A stretch of DNA of 20,338 bases. It comes from an uncultured Bacteroidota bacterium. GTDB lineage: Bacteria; Bacteroidota; Bacteroidia; UKL13-3. The notes beneath the pieces were generated by a model. It was given only the letters and a program-made list of their open reading frames with translations, ran no database searches and had not been told where the DNA came from. The DNA lies in contig CAISTO010000044.1 of assembly GCA_903888395.1 (NCBI GenBank), forward strand, positions 1 through 20,338, written 5' to 3'. Numbering within the stretch: position 1 is the stretch's first letter; each line of letters begins with the position of its first letter. The translations under genes and the position numbers were made by a program. Positions 7,460-15,479 of the stretch are shown here, in pieces.

Positions 7460-8848
7460 CTACAAATGAATACACTCACCATAAGCTTGAGCGGCAGCTT
7501 CCATAATTGCTTCGCTCATGGTTGGATGTGGGTGAACCGATTTAATAATTTCCATTCCAGTAGTTTCTAACTTACGAGCTACTACTACTTCTGCAATCAT
7601 TTCAGTTACGTTAGCACCTACCATGTGAGCGCCTAAAAACTCACCATATTTAGCATCAAAAATAACTTTTACAAAACCTTCTTTTACACCACCAGCACTT
7701 GCTTTACCACTTGCACTGAAAGGGAATTTTCCAATTTTTAATTCATAACCAGCTTCTTTAGCAGCTTTTTCAGTATAACCAACAGAGGCTACTTCTGGCG
7801 AACTATAAGTACAACCAGGAATATTATTATAGTTTAAAGGTTCAGGATGATGCCCTGCAATTTTTTCTACACAAATAATACCTTCAGCACTTGCTACGTG
7901 AGCCAACGCTTGACCTTTTACAATATCACCAATGGCATAAACACCTTTAACATTGGTTTGGTAAAAATCATCAACCAAAACTTTGCCTTTATCGGTTTTA
8001 ACACCTAATGTTTCTAAGCCTAAATTTTCTAAATTAGTTTGAATTCCAACAGCCGAAAGCACTACATCTACTTGCATTTCTTTCAAACCTTCTGCAGTTT
8101 TAATAGTTACTTTACAACCTTCGCCACTAGCATCTACTTTTTCTACCGAGGCAGAAGTTAATATTTCAATGCCTGATTTTTTAAATGCTTTGGTCACTTC
8201 TTTGCTTGAATCTTCATCTTCAACAGGTAAAATAGTTGGTAAAAATTCTACAATGGTAACTTTAGTACCCATGCTGTTATAAAAATAGGCAAACTCACAT
8301 CCAATAGCTCCACTTCCCATTACCAACATGGTTTTTGGTTGCGTAGGCAATACCATTGCATCACGGTAACCTAAAACTTTTTTATTGTCAATTTTAATAT
8401 TTGGTAATTCACGGCTGCGAGCACCCGTTGCCAAAATGATATGTTTTGATTCAACAGTTTTTTTAGCTCCAGTAGCATCAGTAACTTCCACTTTACCTGC
8501 AGCTAATAATTTTCCATGGCCAGCAATAATTTCAATTTTATTTTTTTTCATTAAAAATGCAATGCCTTTGCTCATGTTATCGGCAACGCCACGGCTACGT
8601 TTTACTACTGCACCAAAATCGTGTTCAGCACCTTGAACATTTATACCATAATCGGCAGCATGTTTAATATATTCAAAAACTTGAGCCGATTTAAGCAAGG
8701 CTTTAGTTGGAATACAACCCCAATTTAAACAAACACCACCCATTTCAGCTTTTTCTATAATTGCAGTTTTTAAACCTAACTGACTTGCTCTGATGGCAGC
8801 TACATATCCTCCAGGACCACTACCTATTACTACTAAATCGTAACTCAT
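7460..8848 (-). CDS. lpdA: Dihydrolipoyl dehydrogenase (E3)
   Basis: This FAD enzyme reoxidises dihydrolipoamide with NAD+ in the pyruvate and 2-oxoglutarate dehydrogenase complexes and in glycine cleavage. From the start I chose, the product has 462 residues. They include the FAD loop GSGPGG (9-14), the redox disulfide in GGVCLNWGC (Cys40, Cys45), the NAD loop GSGAIG (178-183), a second FAD contact AIGDIV, and the C-terminal HPTMSE with the His441/Glu446 dyad of the dimer interface. A frame opens 10 codons earlier (8878), but MSYDLVVIG at 8846-8848 matches the family N-terminus and lies behind an A-rich leader. No E1 or E2 gene is adjacent. The CoA-transferase gene lies upstream on the same strand, 82 bp away. 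Confidence 0.96.
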   Translation of the reverse strand: MSYDLVVIGSGPGGYVAAIRASQLGLKTAIIEKAEMGGVCLNWGCIPTKALLKSAQVFEYIKHAADYGINVQGAEHDFGAVVKRSRGVADNMSKGIAFLMKKNKIEIIAGHGKLLAAGKVEVTDATGAKKTVESKHIILATGARSRELPNIKIDNKKVLGYRDAMVLPTQPKTMLVMGSGAIGCEFAYFYNSMGTKVTIVEFLPTILPVEDEDSSKEVTKAFKKSGIEILTSASVEKVDASGEGCKVTIKTAEGLKEMQVDVVLSAVGIQTNLENLGLETLGVKTDKGKVLVDDFYQTNVKGVYAIGDIVKGQALAHVASAEGIICVEKIAGHHPEPLNYNNIPGCTYSSPEVASVGYTEKAAKEAGYELKIGKFPFSASGKASAGGVKEGFVKVIFDAKYGEFLGAHMVGANVTEMIAEVVVARKLETTGMEIIKSVHPHPTMSEAIMEAAAQAYGECIHL

Positions 8849-8930
8849 TATTAATTTTTGTTTTGTTATTTGCTGCAAATAAAAGGAATATTTACTTAAA
8901 GTTTGAATTGCATGTCAAAGAAATTTTGTT

Positions 8931-10205
8931 TTACGAACAAAATCTTTGGTAATATGCTTTTTCTAATTCTTCTCTATGGTCAGGATGAGCTAATTTAATT
9001 AATTCAAAAGCGCGTTGTTGTAAATTTTTTCCAAACAAATTTATTGCACCATATTCTGTAACCACCCAATGTATATGTCCGCGTGTGGTTACTACACCAG
9101 CACCAGGTTGTAAACTTGAAACTATACGAGATAATCCTTTTGATGTAGTAGAAGGCAAAGCAATAATTGGCTTCCCTCCTGCCGATAATGACGCTCCTCT
9201 TATAAAATCCATTTGACCACCAATTCCCGAATATTGGTAAGTTCCCATTGAATCAGCGCAAACTTGACCCGTTATATCAATTTCTATGGCACTATTGATA
9301 CAAGTAGCTTTCGGATTTTGACGAATATTTGCAGTATCATTTACCCACGAAATATCCAATGCACTAATTAGTTGATTATCGTTAGCAAAGTCATATAATT
9401 TTTTGGTTCCTACCATAAATCCAGTTACAATTCTGCCTTTAATAATTTTTTTCATACTGTTATTGATCACACCACTTTCAATTAAAGGAAGCACGCCATC
9501 AGAAAACATTTCAGTATGAATTCCCAAATTTTTATGATTGGATAATTTACGTAACACTGCATCTGGAATTCCACCAATTCCTAATTGTAAAGTTGCACCG
9601 TCTTCTACCAAACCAGCTATAATTTCACCTATTTTTTCAACTGCAGGAGAAATACTTTTACTGTAATTTACCTCAGGTAATTCATCATCAACCCAAACCA
9701 TTTTATTTATTTTGCTTTCATGAACAAAGCCAGCACCATGCACACGAGGCATATTGGGATTTACTTGAGCTATAATAATTTGAGCAGTTTCTACCGCAGC
9801 TTTTGCCACATCTACTGAGGTTCCAAGTGAACAAAAACCATGAATATCAGGCGGTGAAACATGAATAATGGCAACATCTAAAGGTAAATATTTTTCTCTA
9901 AATAAAATTGGAATTTCACTTAAAAAAATGGGAATATAGTCACCTTGAGAACTATTTACAGCCTCTCGTGTATTTGAAGAAACAAAAAGTGAATTGATAT
10001 AAAAACTATCTTTATACTTTACATTTCCAAAATCAATATCACCAAATGTACTAATACTTACTAATTCTACTTCTCTTAATTCCTTATATCTTTCGAGTAA
10101 TTTATTTATTAAAAAAATGGGTGTAGCAGCACTTCCATGTAAAAACACTCTATCGCCTGATTGAATGATTGAAACAGCTTCTTCAGCACTTACGTATTTT
10201 CTCAT
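8931..10205 (-). CDS. Acetyl-CoA hydrolase / 4-hydroxybutyrate CoA-transferase family protein
   Basis: A 424-residue cytosolic family-I CoA-transferase of the Ach1/Cat1/4-hydroxybutyrate CoA-transferase group, which moves CoA between acetyl-CoA and another carboxylic acid or hydrolyses acyl-CoA. The glycine-rich CoA site GIGGIPDAVL is at 209-218. HTEMFSDG at 230-237 carries Glu232, which aligns with the catalytic glutamate that forms the glutamyl-CoA thioester in characterised members. Other blocks are HVSPPDIHGFCSLG (about 115-128), GGQMDF and VVTEYGAINLFG. Length is normal. A TAnnTTTG box lies 30 bp upstream. Whether it shares a transcript with lpdA downstream is uncertain. The acid it uses cannot be told from sequence. 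Confidence 0.9.
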   Translation of the reverse strand: MRKYVSAEEAVSIIQSGDRVFLHGSAATPIFLINKLLERYKELREVELVSISTFGDIDFGNVKYKDSFYINSLFVSSNTREAVNSSQGDYIPIFLSEIPILFREKYLPLDVAIIHVSPPDIHGFCSLGTSVDVAKAAVETAQIIIAQVNPNMPRVHGAGFVHESKINKMVWVDDELPEVNYSKSISPAVEKIGEIIAGLVEDGATLQLGIGGIPDAVLRKLSNHKNLGIHTEMFSDGVLPLIESGVINNSMKKIIKGRIVTGFMVGTKKLYDFANDNQLISALDISWVNDTANIRQNPKATCINSAIEIDITGQVCADSMGTYQYSGIGGQMDFIRGASLSAGGKPIIALPSTTSKGLSRIVSSLQPGAGVVTTRGHIHWVVTEYGAINLFGKNLQQRAFELIKLAHPDHREELEKAYYQRFCS

Positions 10206-10235
10206 AAAATTATTATTTTATTAAATTTACAATTA

Positions 10236-10243
10236 CAAAAGTA
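10236..10243 (-). promoter_or_regulatory. -7 box for the CoA-transferase gene
   Basis: On the minus strand the bases read TACTTTTG, a match to TAnnTTTG, 30 nt upstream of the ATG at 10205. No good -33 element is visible at the expected distance, so only the -7 half is supported. Confidence 0.45.
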
Positions 10244-10404
10244 ATGCTGAATATAAATTTTATTACATGATATAAGTTTAAATTTTTAATGCTTAAACCA
10301 TTGAAAAGAGTTGAATAATATGAATAAAAGTGAAATTATAATTTCTTTTTGTTGTTAAATCATTAAGAAACTGACGAAACCTTTTTTTATTAATTTAAAT
10401 TGCA

Positions 10405-10412
10405 TACTTTTG
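10405..10412 (+). promoter_or_regulatory. -7 box for typA
   Basis: TACTTTTG matches TAnnTTTG, 23 nt before the typA ATG at 10436. The -33 position is a T-rich run rather than TTTG. The 230-bp gap to the divergent CoA-transferase gene otherwise holds AT-rich sequence without a recognisable gene. Confidence 0.5.
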
Positions 10413-10435
10413 CACCCTTTTAAAAAAGACTTTAC

Positions 10436-12244
10436 ATGCAAAAAATCAGAAACATAGCTATTATTGCCCACGTAGATCACGGGAAAACTACATTGGTTGA
10501 TAAAATTTTACACCAAACACAACTTTTCCGCGAAAACCAAGAAAAAGGAGATTTAATACTAGATAACAACGATTTAGAGCGTGAACGCGGTATTACTATT
10601 CTTGCAAAAAATATTTCTGTTCAATACAAAGGATATAAAATAAATATCATTGATACCCCCGGTCACGCGGATTTTGGTGGTGAAGTAGAACGCGTTTTGA
10701 ACATGGCCGATGGTGTACTTTTATTAGTAGATGCATTTGAAGGTCCAATGCCTCAAACTCGTTTCGTATTACAAAAAGCATTGGCTTTAGGAAAAAGAGC
10801 TATAGTTGTTATTAATAAAGTTGATAAACCAAACTGTCGTCCTGATGAAATACATGATGCTGTTTTTGATTTGTTTTTTAACTTAGATGCAACAGAAGAA
10901 CAATTAAATTTCCATACATTATATGGTAGTTCTAAAATGGGTTGGATGGGTAGAGATTGGAAGAATCCAACTACTGATTTCACCACATTATTAGATGATA
11001 TTATCACAGAAATACCAGAACCACATGTAGAAATAGGTAATTTACAAATGCAAATTACTTCATTAGATTATTCTTCATTTACAGGAAGGATTGCTATTGG
11101 GCGTATTTTACGTGGAAATATTAAAGTAAACCAACCTATTAGTTTAGTAAAACGCGATGGTTCTATTCAAAAATCTCGTGTTAAAGAATTATATACTTTT
11201 GAAGGTTTAGGTAAATTAAAAGTGGAAGAAGCTTTTGCTGGCGATATTTGTGCAATTATGGGTATTGAAGGTTTTGAAATTGGCGATACTGTTGCTGATT
11301 TTGAAAATCCTGAAGGGTTAATTCCAATTAATATTGACGAACCAACAATGAACATGTTGTTCTGTATTAACAATTCACCCTTCTTTGGTAAAGATGGTAA
11401 ATTTGTTACTTCTCGCCATTTACGTGATCGTTTATTCAAAGAATTAGAGAAAAACTTAGCTTTAAGAGTTGAAGAAACTGGACAAGCAGATTCTTATTTA
11501 GTTTTTGGCCGTGGTATTTTACATTTATCGGTTTTAATTGAAACCATGAGACGTGAAGGTTACGAATTACAAGTTGGACAACCACAAGTTATTGTAAAAG
11601 AAATTGATGGTGTAAAATGTGAGCCAATGGAAATTTTAACTGTTGACGTTCCTTTGGAAGTTTCAGGTAAAGTTATTGAATTAGTAAGCCAACGTAAAGG
11701 TGATATGTTAATTATGGAACCTAAAGGCGATTTAATTCATTTAGAGTTTGAAATTCCTTCACGTGGTATCATTGGTTTACGTAATAATGTACTAACAGCT
11801 ACAGCTGGTGAAGCTATTATGGCACATCGTTTTAAAGCATTTGAGCCTTGGAAAGGTGTTATACCTAGCCGAATGGCAGGCGTTATGATTAGCGGAGAAC
11901 AAGGAACTGCTATTGCTTATTCTATTGATAAATTACAAGACCGTGGAAACTTCTTTGTGGAAGCTGGTGATGAAATATACATGGGAATGATTATTGGCGA
12001 AAATAACCGTCAAGATGATTTAGTTGTAAACATTACTAAGGAGAAAAAATTAACAAATATGCGTGCTTCAGGAACTGATGATAAAGCTAGAATGGCTCCA
12101 AAAATCAATTTCTCATTAGAAGAATGTATGGAATATATACAAGCTGATGAGTACGTAGAAATTACTCCTAAATCATTGCGTTTACGTAAAGTACAATTAA
12201 ACGAAAATGATAGAAAACGTGCTAAACAATCTACGTCTAATTAA
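10436..12244 (+). CDS. typA: Ribosome-associated translational GTPase TypA/BipA
   Basis: A 602-residue EF-G-like GTPase that binds ribosomes and supports ribosome assembly and growth under stress, especially cold. All G motifs are present: G1 AHVDHGKT (11-18), G2 threonine in RGITI (Thr54), G3 DTPGH (73-77) and G4 NKVD (127-130), with a GSSKMGW block at the G5 position. Domain II (about 205-300), the EF-G domain III- and V-like parts, and the BipA-specific C-terminal domain (TNMRASGTDDKARM and NFSLEECMEYIQADEYVEITP) follow. Length is typical. Single-gene unit: its own -7 box lies upstream and a terminator at 12295-12332 downstream. Confidence 0.97.
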   Translation: MQKIRNIAIIAHVDHGKTTLVDKILHQTQLFRENQEKGDLILDNNDLERERGITILAKNISVQYKGYKINIIDTPGHADFGGEVERVLNMADGVLLLVDAFEGPMPQTRFVLQKALALGKRAIVVINKVDKPNCRPDEIHDAVFDLFFNLDATEEQLNFHTLYGSSKMGWMGRDWKNPTTDFTTLLDDIITEIPEPHVEIGNLQMQITSLDYSSFTGRIAIGRILRGNIKVNQPISLVKRDGSIQKSRVKELYTFEGLGKLKVEEAFAGDICAIMGIEGFEIGDTVADFENPEGLIPINIDEPTMNMLFCINNSPFFGKDGKFVTSRHLRDRLFKELEKNLALRVEETGQADSYLVFGRGILHLSVLIETMRREGYELQVGQPQVIVKEIDGVKCEPMEILTVDVPLEVSGKVIELVSQRKGDMLIMEPKGDLIHLEFEIPSRGIIGLRNNVLTATAGEAIMAHRFKAFEPWKGVIPSRMAGVMISGEQGTAIAYSIDKLQDRGNFFVEAGDEIYMGMIIGENNRQDDLVVNITKEKKLTNMRASGTDDKARMAPKINFSLEECMEYIQADEYVEITPKSLRLRKVQLNENDRKRAKQSTSN

Positions 12245-12294
12245 ATTCGAAATATAGAGACTTTGTATGCAATATCTCTACAAATTCAAATATA

Positions 12295-12332
12295 AAAAGC
12301 CATTGGATAAATAAATTTCCAATGGTTTTTTT
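12295..12332 (+). terminator. Terminator after typA
   Basis: CCATTGGA (12300-12307) pairs with TCCAATGG (12318-12325) around a 10-nt AT-rich loop. An A-run precedes the stem and seven T's follow. It lies about 55 bp after the typA stop codon. Confidence 0.75.
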
Positions 12333-12404
12333 GTTTAATATAACACAGGTTTTTAGAACATTTATTTAAGAACCAATTGTTTGAAATATTCTTTTAAAAT
12401 TGTG

Positions 12405-12434
12405 TTGTTTTATTTTCAAATAAACTTACATTTG
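12405..12434 (+). promoter_or_regulatory. Promoter of tRNA-His
   Basis: TTG at 12405-12407 and TACATTTG at 12427-12434 are separated by exactly 19 nt, the spacing of the Bacteroidota primary sigma factor consensus (TTTG-N19-TAnnTTTG). The tRNA starts about 45 nt downstream. This is one of the two best-formed promoters in the window. Confidence 0.7.
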
Positions 12435-12478
12435 CAACCCTACAAAATGAAGAAATTTAATTTGTAAGATAATAAAAT

Positions 12479-12556
12479 GGTGGTTTTAGCTCAGTCGGTT
12501 AGAGCGCCTGATTGTGGTTCAGGAGGTCGTGGGTTCGAGCCCCATATTCCACCCCA
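12479..12556 (+). tRNA. tRNA-His (GTG) with encoded G-1 and CCA
   Basis: Cloverleaf: G-1 at 12479, D arm GCTC/GAGC (12489-12492, 12502-12505), anticodon stem CCTGA/TCAGG with anticodon GTG at 12514-12516, T arm GTGGG/CCCAT with loop TTCGAGC, discriminator C73 and CCA at 12554-12556. The G-1:C73 pair is the histidine identity element. In the acceptor stem, pairs 1-4 and 7 are normal, but positions 5-68 and 6-67 are T opposite T, and T-stem pair 49-65 is G-T. From base 26 onward the sequence is the left copy of the 92-bp repeat, so the 3' two-thirds may have been supplied by an integrated element. It has its own promoter and terminator. Confidence 0.93.
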
Positions 12557-12597
12557 TTTTATAAAAGCTTCTTGAGCAATCAAGGAGCTTTTTTTGT
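12506..12597 (+). repeat. Left attachment-site repeat (attL-like)
   Basis: These 92 bases recur at 15480-15571 with two substitutions (12577 C vs T; 12585 G vs A). The repeat starts at tRNA base 26 and runs through the anticodon arm, T arm, CCA and the terminator hairpin. This copy is joined to the 5' part of the tRNA and completes the functional gene. The geometry is that of tyrosine-recombinase integration into a tRNA 3' end. Confidence 0.85.
12563..12595 (+). terminator. Bidirectional terminator of tRNA-His and the cassette
   Basis: A 13-bp stem (12563-12575 with 12580-12592, one G-T wobble) closed by a GCAA loop and followed by T's. Being flanked by A's and T's it should stop both the tRNA transcript and the minus-strand cassette transcript that ends at 12684. 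Confidence 0.75.
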
Positions 12598-12683
12598 AAT
12601 TAGACGTGCAAACATATAAAAAATAGATGCTTTCTTCATTTTTAAATTCTAATTATGTGTTGATTGTTTTAAATTGTAAAATT

Positions 12684-13346
12684 TCAAAAAGGATCTCCTT
12701 CAATCCACCCTTTAAGTTTAATAGATGGAAAATCTGGTAAAATATAGTTGGAATTTATAAAGGGCTCTCCCTTTTCCACTTCTTCCTCAATATTATCTCT
12801 TTTATTTACATCCACTTTCCATTTCTCTAATCTCTCCTCACTCCAAAACTCATCTGGTGAAACATCAAATTTATATTCTTCTAATGAACCAGAAGCCTTG
12901 AAATAATAAGTAATATTAGGCTCTAGCGAATCAATGGCAATTGGATCATATCCTACTGAAATAATAAGGTGATTTATTAATGTGTTTCTCTCCTCAAATG
13001 AATTAGTGTATATAGTAAAATAAATATGGGGTTGCTCTTTAATTTTCCAACCATTAGTAAATTCAATTTCTTTGATAAAAAATCTTCTTGAGATTTTAGA
13101 ACTAGAGCTTAAATAGTCTAAAAAATCAGCTGTATTAGCAAATTTTTTCTTTAACCTTCTAATAGGGTATTTAGTGTTTTTTGAATCGCTAAACTCACTA
13201 TATTGTTGATGATAAATAAATGTATTAAGAATTTTCAATTCTTTAAAGTGCATCAAAAACCATAAATTCTCGGCAGTATTTCTTATTCCCAACTTAAAAC
13301 TTTTTTGGTTTGACAATAATTCAATATTTGTAATAAGTTGGTTCAT
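12684..13346 (-). CDS. Cassette protein of unknown function (220 aa)
   Basis: I do not recognise this protein. It has 220 residues and no signal peptide or membrane segment, so it is probably cytosolic. The N-terminal part (about 10-110) contains a basic patch, RRLKKKFAN, and hydrophobic runs such as NLWFLMHF. The middle (about 115-160) reads like alternating strands: IYFTIYTNS and NITYYFKA. The C-terminal third is acidic and Trp-rich (DEFWSEERLEKWK, EEEVEKGEP). It is the last gene of the three-gene unit, 22 bp after the lipoprotein stop codon, and ends before the tRNA terminator. An immunity, partner or regulatory role relative to the 490-aa protein is possible, but nothing in the sequence proves one. 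Confidence 0.75.
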   Translation of the reverse strand: MNQLITNIELLSNQKSFKLGIRNTAENLWFLMHFKELKILNTFIYHQQYSEFSDSKNTKYPIRRLKKKFANTADFLDYLSSSSKISRRFFIKEIEFTNGWKIKEQPHIYFTIYTNSFEERNTLINHLIISVGYDPIAIDSLEPNITYYFKASGSLEEYKFDVSPDEFWSEERLEKWKVDVNKRDNIEEEVEKGEPFINSNYILPDFPSIKLKGWIEGDPF

Positions 13347-13368
13347 AATTAATATTTTAGATTAAAAG

Positions 13369-13872
13369 CTACTTCAACTTAATCCTTTTAAAACTCTTTC
13401 CTGATGAAATGGTATTCATTATTTCATCATTTTCAACAAGGGTAACAATAGAATCCATTTCAAAAACTATAGTGCTATTATCTAACTTTAGATTGCCTTT
13501 TCTTCTAATCCAATTATAAGTTTTGTCCTTAATTTGAATTTCTTTACTAATATTTAACTCTTTAAAGAAAATGGTATCTAAAAAAGTGGCATCCTCTAAT
13601 GACCACAAACCAAACGTTTGATAATTATCTCCACCATTATTCATTTCACAACTAGTAAATAAATATTCTTTGTCTAAATGCTTTAATAATTTATACTCTG
13701 GAGTGTACCCAAAATGACAATCATAAATAGTATCAACCAAATCCCCTTTCTTTACAACTAATTTACCTTGGGTGCCTCTCCAACTTGGAGATACTTCAAT
13801 AGGAGTGATAGTTACCTCTGTGTTGCAGGAATAAACAATCAACAAAAGTAATATATAGCAGATGGTTTTCAT
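13369..13872 (-). CDS. Small predicted lipoprotein in the tRNA-His cassette (167 aa)
   Basis: The product starts with a short lysine-bearing N-terminus, a hydrophobic stretch ILLLLIVY and a likely lipobox VYSC, with Cys16 as the lipidated residue; tyrosine at the -2 position is less usual. The mature part (about 150 residues) is soluble and beta-rich in appearance. One segment reads IYDCHFGYTPEYKLL, and two further cysteines (in YDCHF and TSCEM) could form a disulfide. The end is basic (GKSFKRIKLK). I do not recognise the family. It lies in the middle of the unit, 13 bp after the 490-aa gene and 22 bp before the 220-aa gene, so co-expression is very likely. A membrane-anchored protein between two cytosolic ones suggests an envelope-linked function. 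Confidence 0.78.
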   Translation of the reverse strand: MKTICYILLLLIVYSCNTEVTITPIEVSPSWRGTQGKLVVKKGDLVDTIYDCHFGYTPEYKLLKHLDKEYLFTSCEMNNGGDNYQTFGLWSLEDATFLDTIFFKELNISKEIQIKDKTYNWIRRKGNLKLDNSTIVFEMDSIVTLVENDEIMNTISSGKSFKRIKLK

Positions 13873-13885
13873 TATTATTGGTTTT

Positions 13886-15358
13886 TCATCCTAAATATTG
13901 TGATTGATCATCATTTGGCTCATCATGAAACTTTATTAGTTTAATGTTTTTAACATTAAGAAATTTGTTAAGCTCTTCTTGTTTAGATTCATCTATTAAG
14001 TTATCCCATTTATCTGTCAAGAATTTACCATAGATAGATTGGGTGCCAACTTCTGCAACTAACCCAGCCAAGGAGTTCCATAATGCTTCTTCTACTAGTT
14101 TTAATGCATCAAGTAGTATTATATGGTCTGGTGGAGATAGGAAATTGCCATGTATAAGATTATACCCATTTGATTCAAACGTTCCTATTTCTGTACTAAA
14201 AAACAAGCACATTTTTGTTTTTATAGAAATTAGCGTGCTGTTCATATATTCTAAACTGTTATTTTTCATGGCATTACTTTTACTTGAATTTGTTGGTTTA
14301 TTTAACGTAGGTTTTGTATAGTTTTTGCCTGTAAGCTCATAAACTAAGGATTTTACATTTAAATTATTACTTAAGTTTTTATGTGTTGATGAACTTTCAA
14401 ATGATTCTAAAAATTCATCTAATTTATTTTTAATATTGTCATAATCAGTCAACGTAATTTCACTCATGTTATTAGAATCTAATAGAGTAAAGCTTTGATA
14501 TAAAATTGATTTTTTATTCTTGATTTCAATATTAAGTACAAAATTAGATTTGTGCTTGTATCCATTTAAAAAATCAGCATTTTCATAATCAAATGACTCA
14601 ATGGTATGATTATTGAAAGTTATATACTTAAAATTGTTAAATTTGAATTGTAGATGTTTCACTCCTTGAGGTTTTCCTAAAGCGTCATAATTAGTGCCAT
14701 TGTTTTTTAAGGTATTAATATGCCATAGCATTTTGTTTTTTTTTGCCTCCTCATATGATTCCATAGAATTGATATCCTTTTTATTTTTTTCTATAATGTA
14801 TTTAACCAATGAATCATTTGTTGTGTAATCTTTTCCTAAAATATTTTTAAATGGCTGCTCATAGGTATTGTTTAAATACTGCTCAAAGGTATTTGGCTCT
14901 TTGTTTAACTCCCAAGTAGCCTTAGATAACAAAAGTGTTTCCAAATTAGAGTCAGGTAATTTTTCAAATTCCATTAAAAGCTCTCCTTTATATTTAGAAA
15001 GTAAATGATTTTTAATCCCTAAGTGGTTCAGATATTTAATGTAATCTTGTTTGTTGTCAATATCACAAAAGTCCATTTTACTATTTAAATTAAATCCTTT
15101 GCCAGGTTTTTTTTTATTATGTATCAAGTAATCAAAATCAATCCCCAACCTAATATCATCAAATTTATTTTTGTTTTGTGAGATATAAAAAAACATATTA
15201 AGTTGGCTATTTCCAATAACAAAATCTTTTTTTAAATACACTTCATCATCTTGACTTAGGAAGTCTTTTTTGACCTCAACATTGTTAAATGTATTGTTTA
15301 AAGCGTTTATTAAACCTGGGTACTTGAGGATAAATTCTTTTTTAGATGAATTAAACAT
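13886..15358 (-). CDS. Large cassette protein of unknown function (490 aa)
   Basis: I do not recognise this protein. It is a 490-residue soluble protein without signal peptide or membrane helices, rich in Asn, Lys, Asp and Phe. The N-terminal half alternates strand-like segments (QLNMFFYIS, DDIRLGIDFDYL) with Asn/Lys-rich turns. Residues about 260-300 again look like strands (FVLNIEIKN). A Ser/Thr/Asn/Lys-rich linker lies around 345-370. A long hydrophobic-faced helix at about 413-438 (LLDALKLVEEALWNSLAGLV) and a charged tail follow. No tyrosine-recombinase R-H-R-Y set, P-loop or nuclease motif is apparent. It is the first gene of the unit, with a TAnnTTTG box 20 nt upstream, so it is probably the main component. 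Confidence 0.75.
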   Translation of the reverse strand: MFNSSKKEFILKYPGLINALNNTFNNVEVKKDFLSQDDEVYLKKDFVIGNSQLNMFFYISQNKNKFDDIRLGIDFDYLIHNKKKPGKGFNLNSKMDFCDIDNKQDYIKYLNHLGIKNHLLSKYKGELLMEFEKLPDSNLETLLLSKATWELNKEPNTFEQYLNNTYEQPFKNILGKDYTTNDSLVKYIIEKNKKDINSMESYEEAKKNKMLWHINTLKNNGTNYDALGKPQGVKHLQFKFNNFKYITFNNHTIESFDYENADFLNGYKHKSNFVLNIEIKNKKSILYQSFTLLDSNNMSEITLTDYDNIKNKLDEFLESFESSSTHKNLSNNLNVKSLVYELTGKNYTKPTLNKPTNSSKSNAMKNNSLEYMNSTLISIKTKMCLFFSTEIGTFESNGYNLIHGNFLSPPDHIILLDALKLVEEALWNSLAGLVAEVGTQSIYGKFLTDKWDNLIDESKQEELNKFLNVKNIKLIKFHDEPNDDQSQYLG

Positions 15359-15378
15359 AATAAGATATTATTTAATTT

Positions 15379-15386
15379 CAAATATA
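15379..15386 (-). promoter_or_regulatory. -7 box for the cassette
   Basis: The minus strand reads TATATTTG, matching TAnnTTTG, 20 nt before the ATG at 15358. No convincing -33 element is visible. It lies between the possible gene tail and the 490-aa gene, so the cassette probably has its own promoter. Confidence 0.4.
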
Positions 15387-15395
15387 AATAAAATT

Positions 15396-15479
15396 TTATA
15401 TCATAGGCATAACCTCTACTTTTAATTCAGAAGATTCTAATCCTCTTAAATAGGTTAAAATCACTATTAAATTAGATTT
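15396..15479 (-). pseudogene. Possible truncated gene tail abutting the right repeat
   Basis: On the minus strand, from the inner edge of the repeat, 27 codons are open and end in TAA at 15396-15398. They encode a protein-like sequence containing LTYLRGLESSEL and ending VEVMPMI. The frame also stays open through the tRNA-derived repeat, where it would be meaningless. It could be the C-terminus of an element gene cut at the attachment site, or chance. No family can be assigned from 27 residues. Confidence 0.3.

Noticed and set aside
12598..12655. Inverted repeat TAATTAGA / TCTAATTA at the left inner edge of the insert
   Set aside because: Eight AT-rich bases 42 bp apart in AT-rich DNA are likely by chance, and there is no matching pair at the right edge.
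13886..15358. The 490-aa protein as the missing integrase
   Set aside because: I see no arrangement of the catalytic Arg-His-Arg-Tyr of tyrosine recombinases and no serine-recombinase N-terminus. Its Asn/Lys-rich composition and beta-like segments also do not fit.
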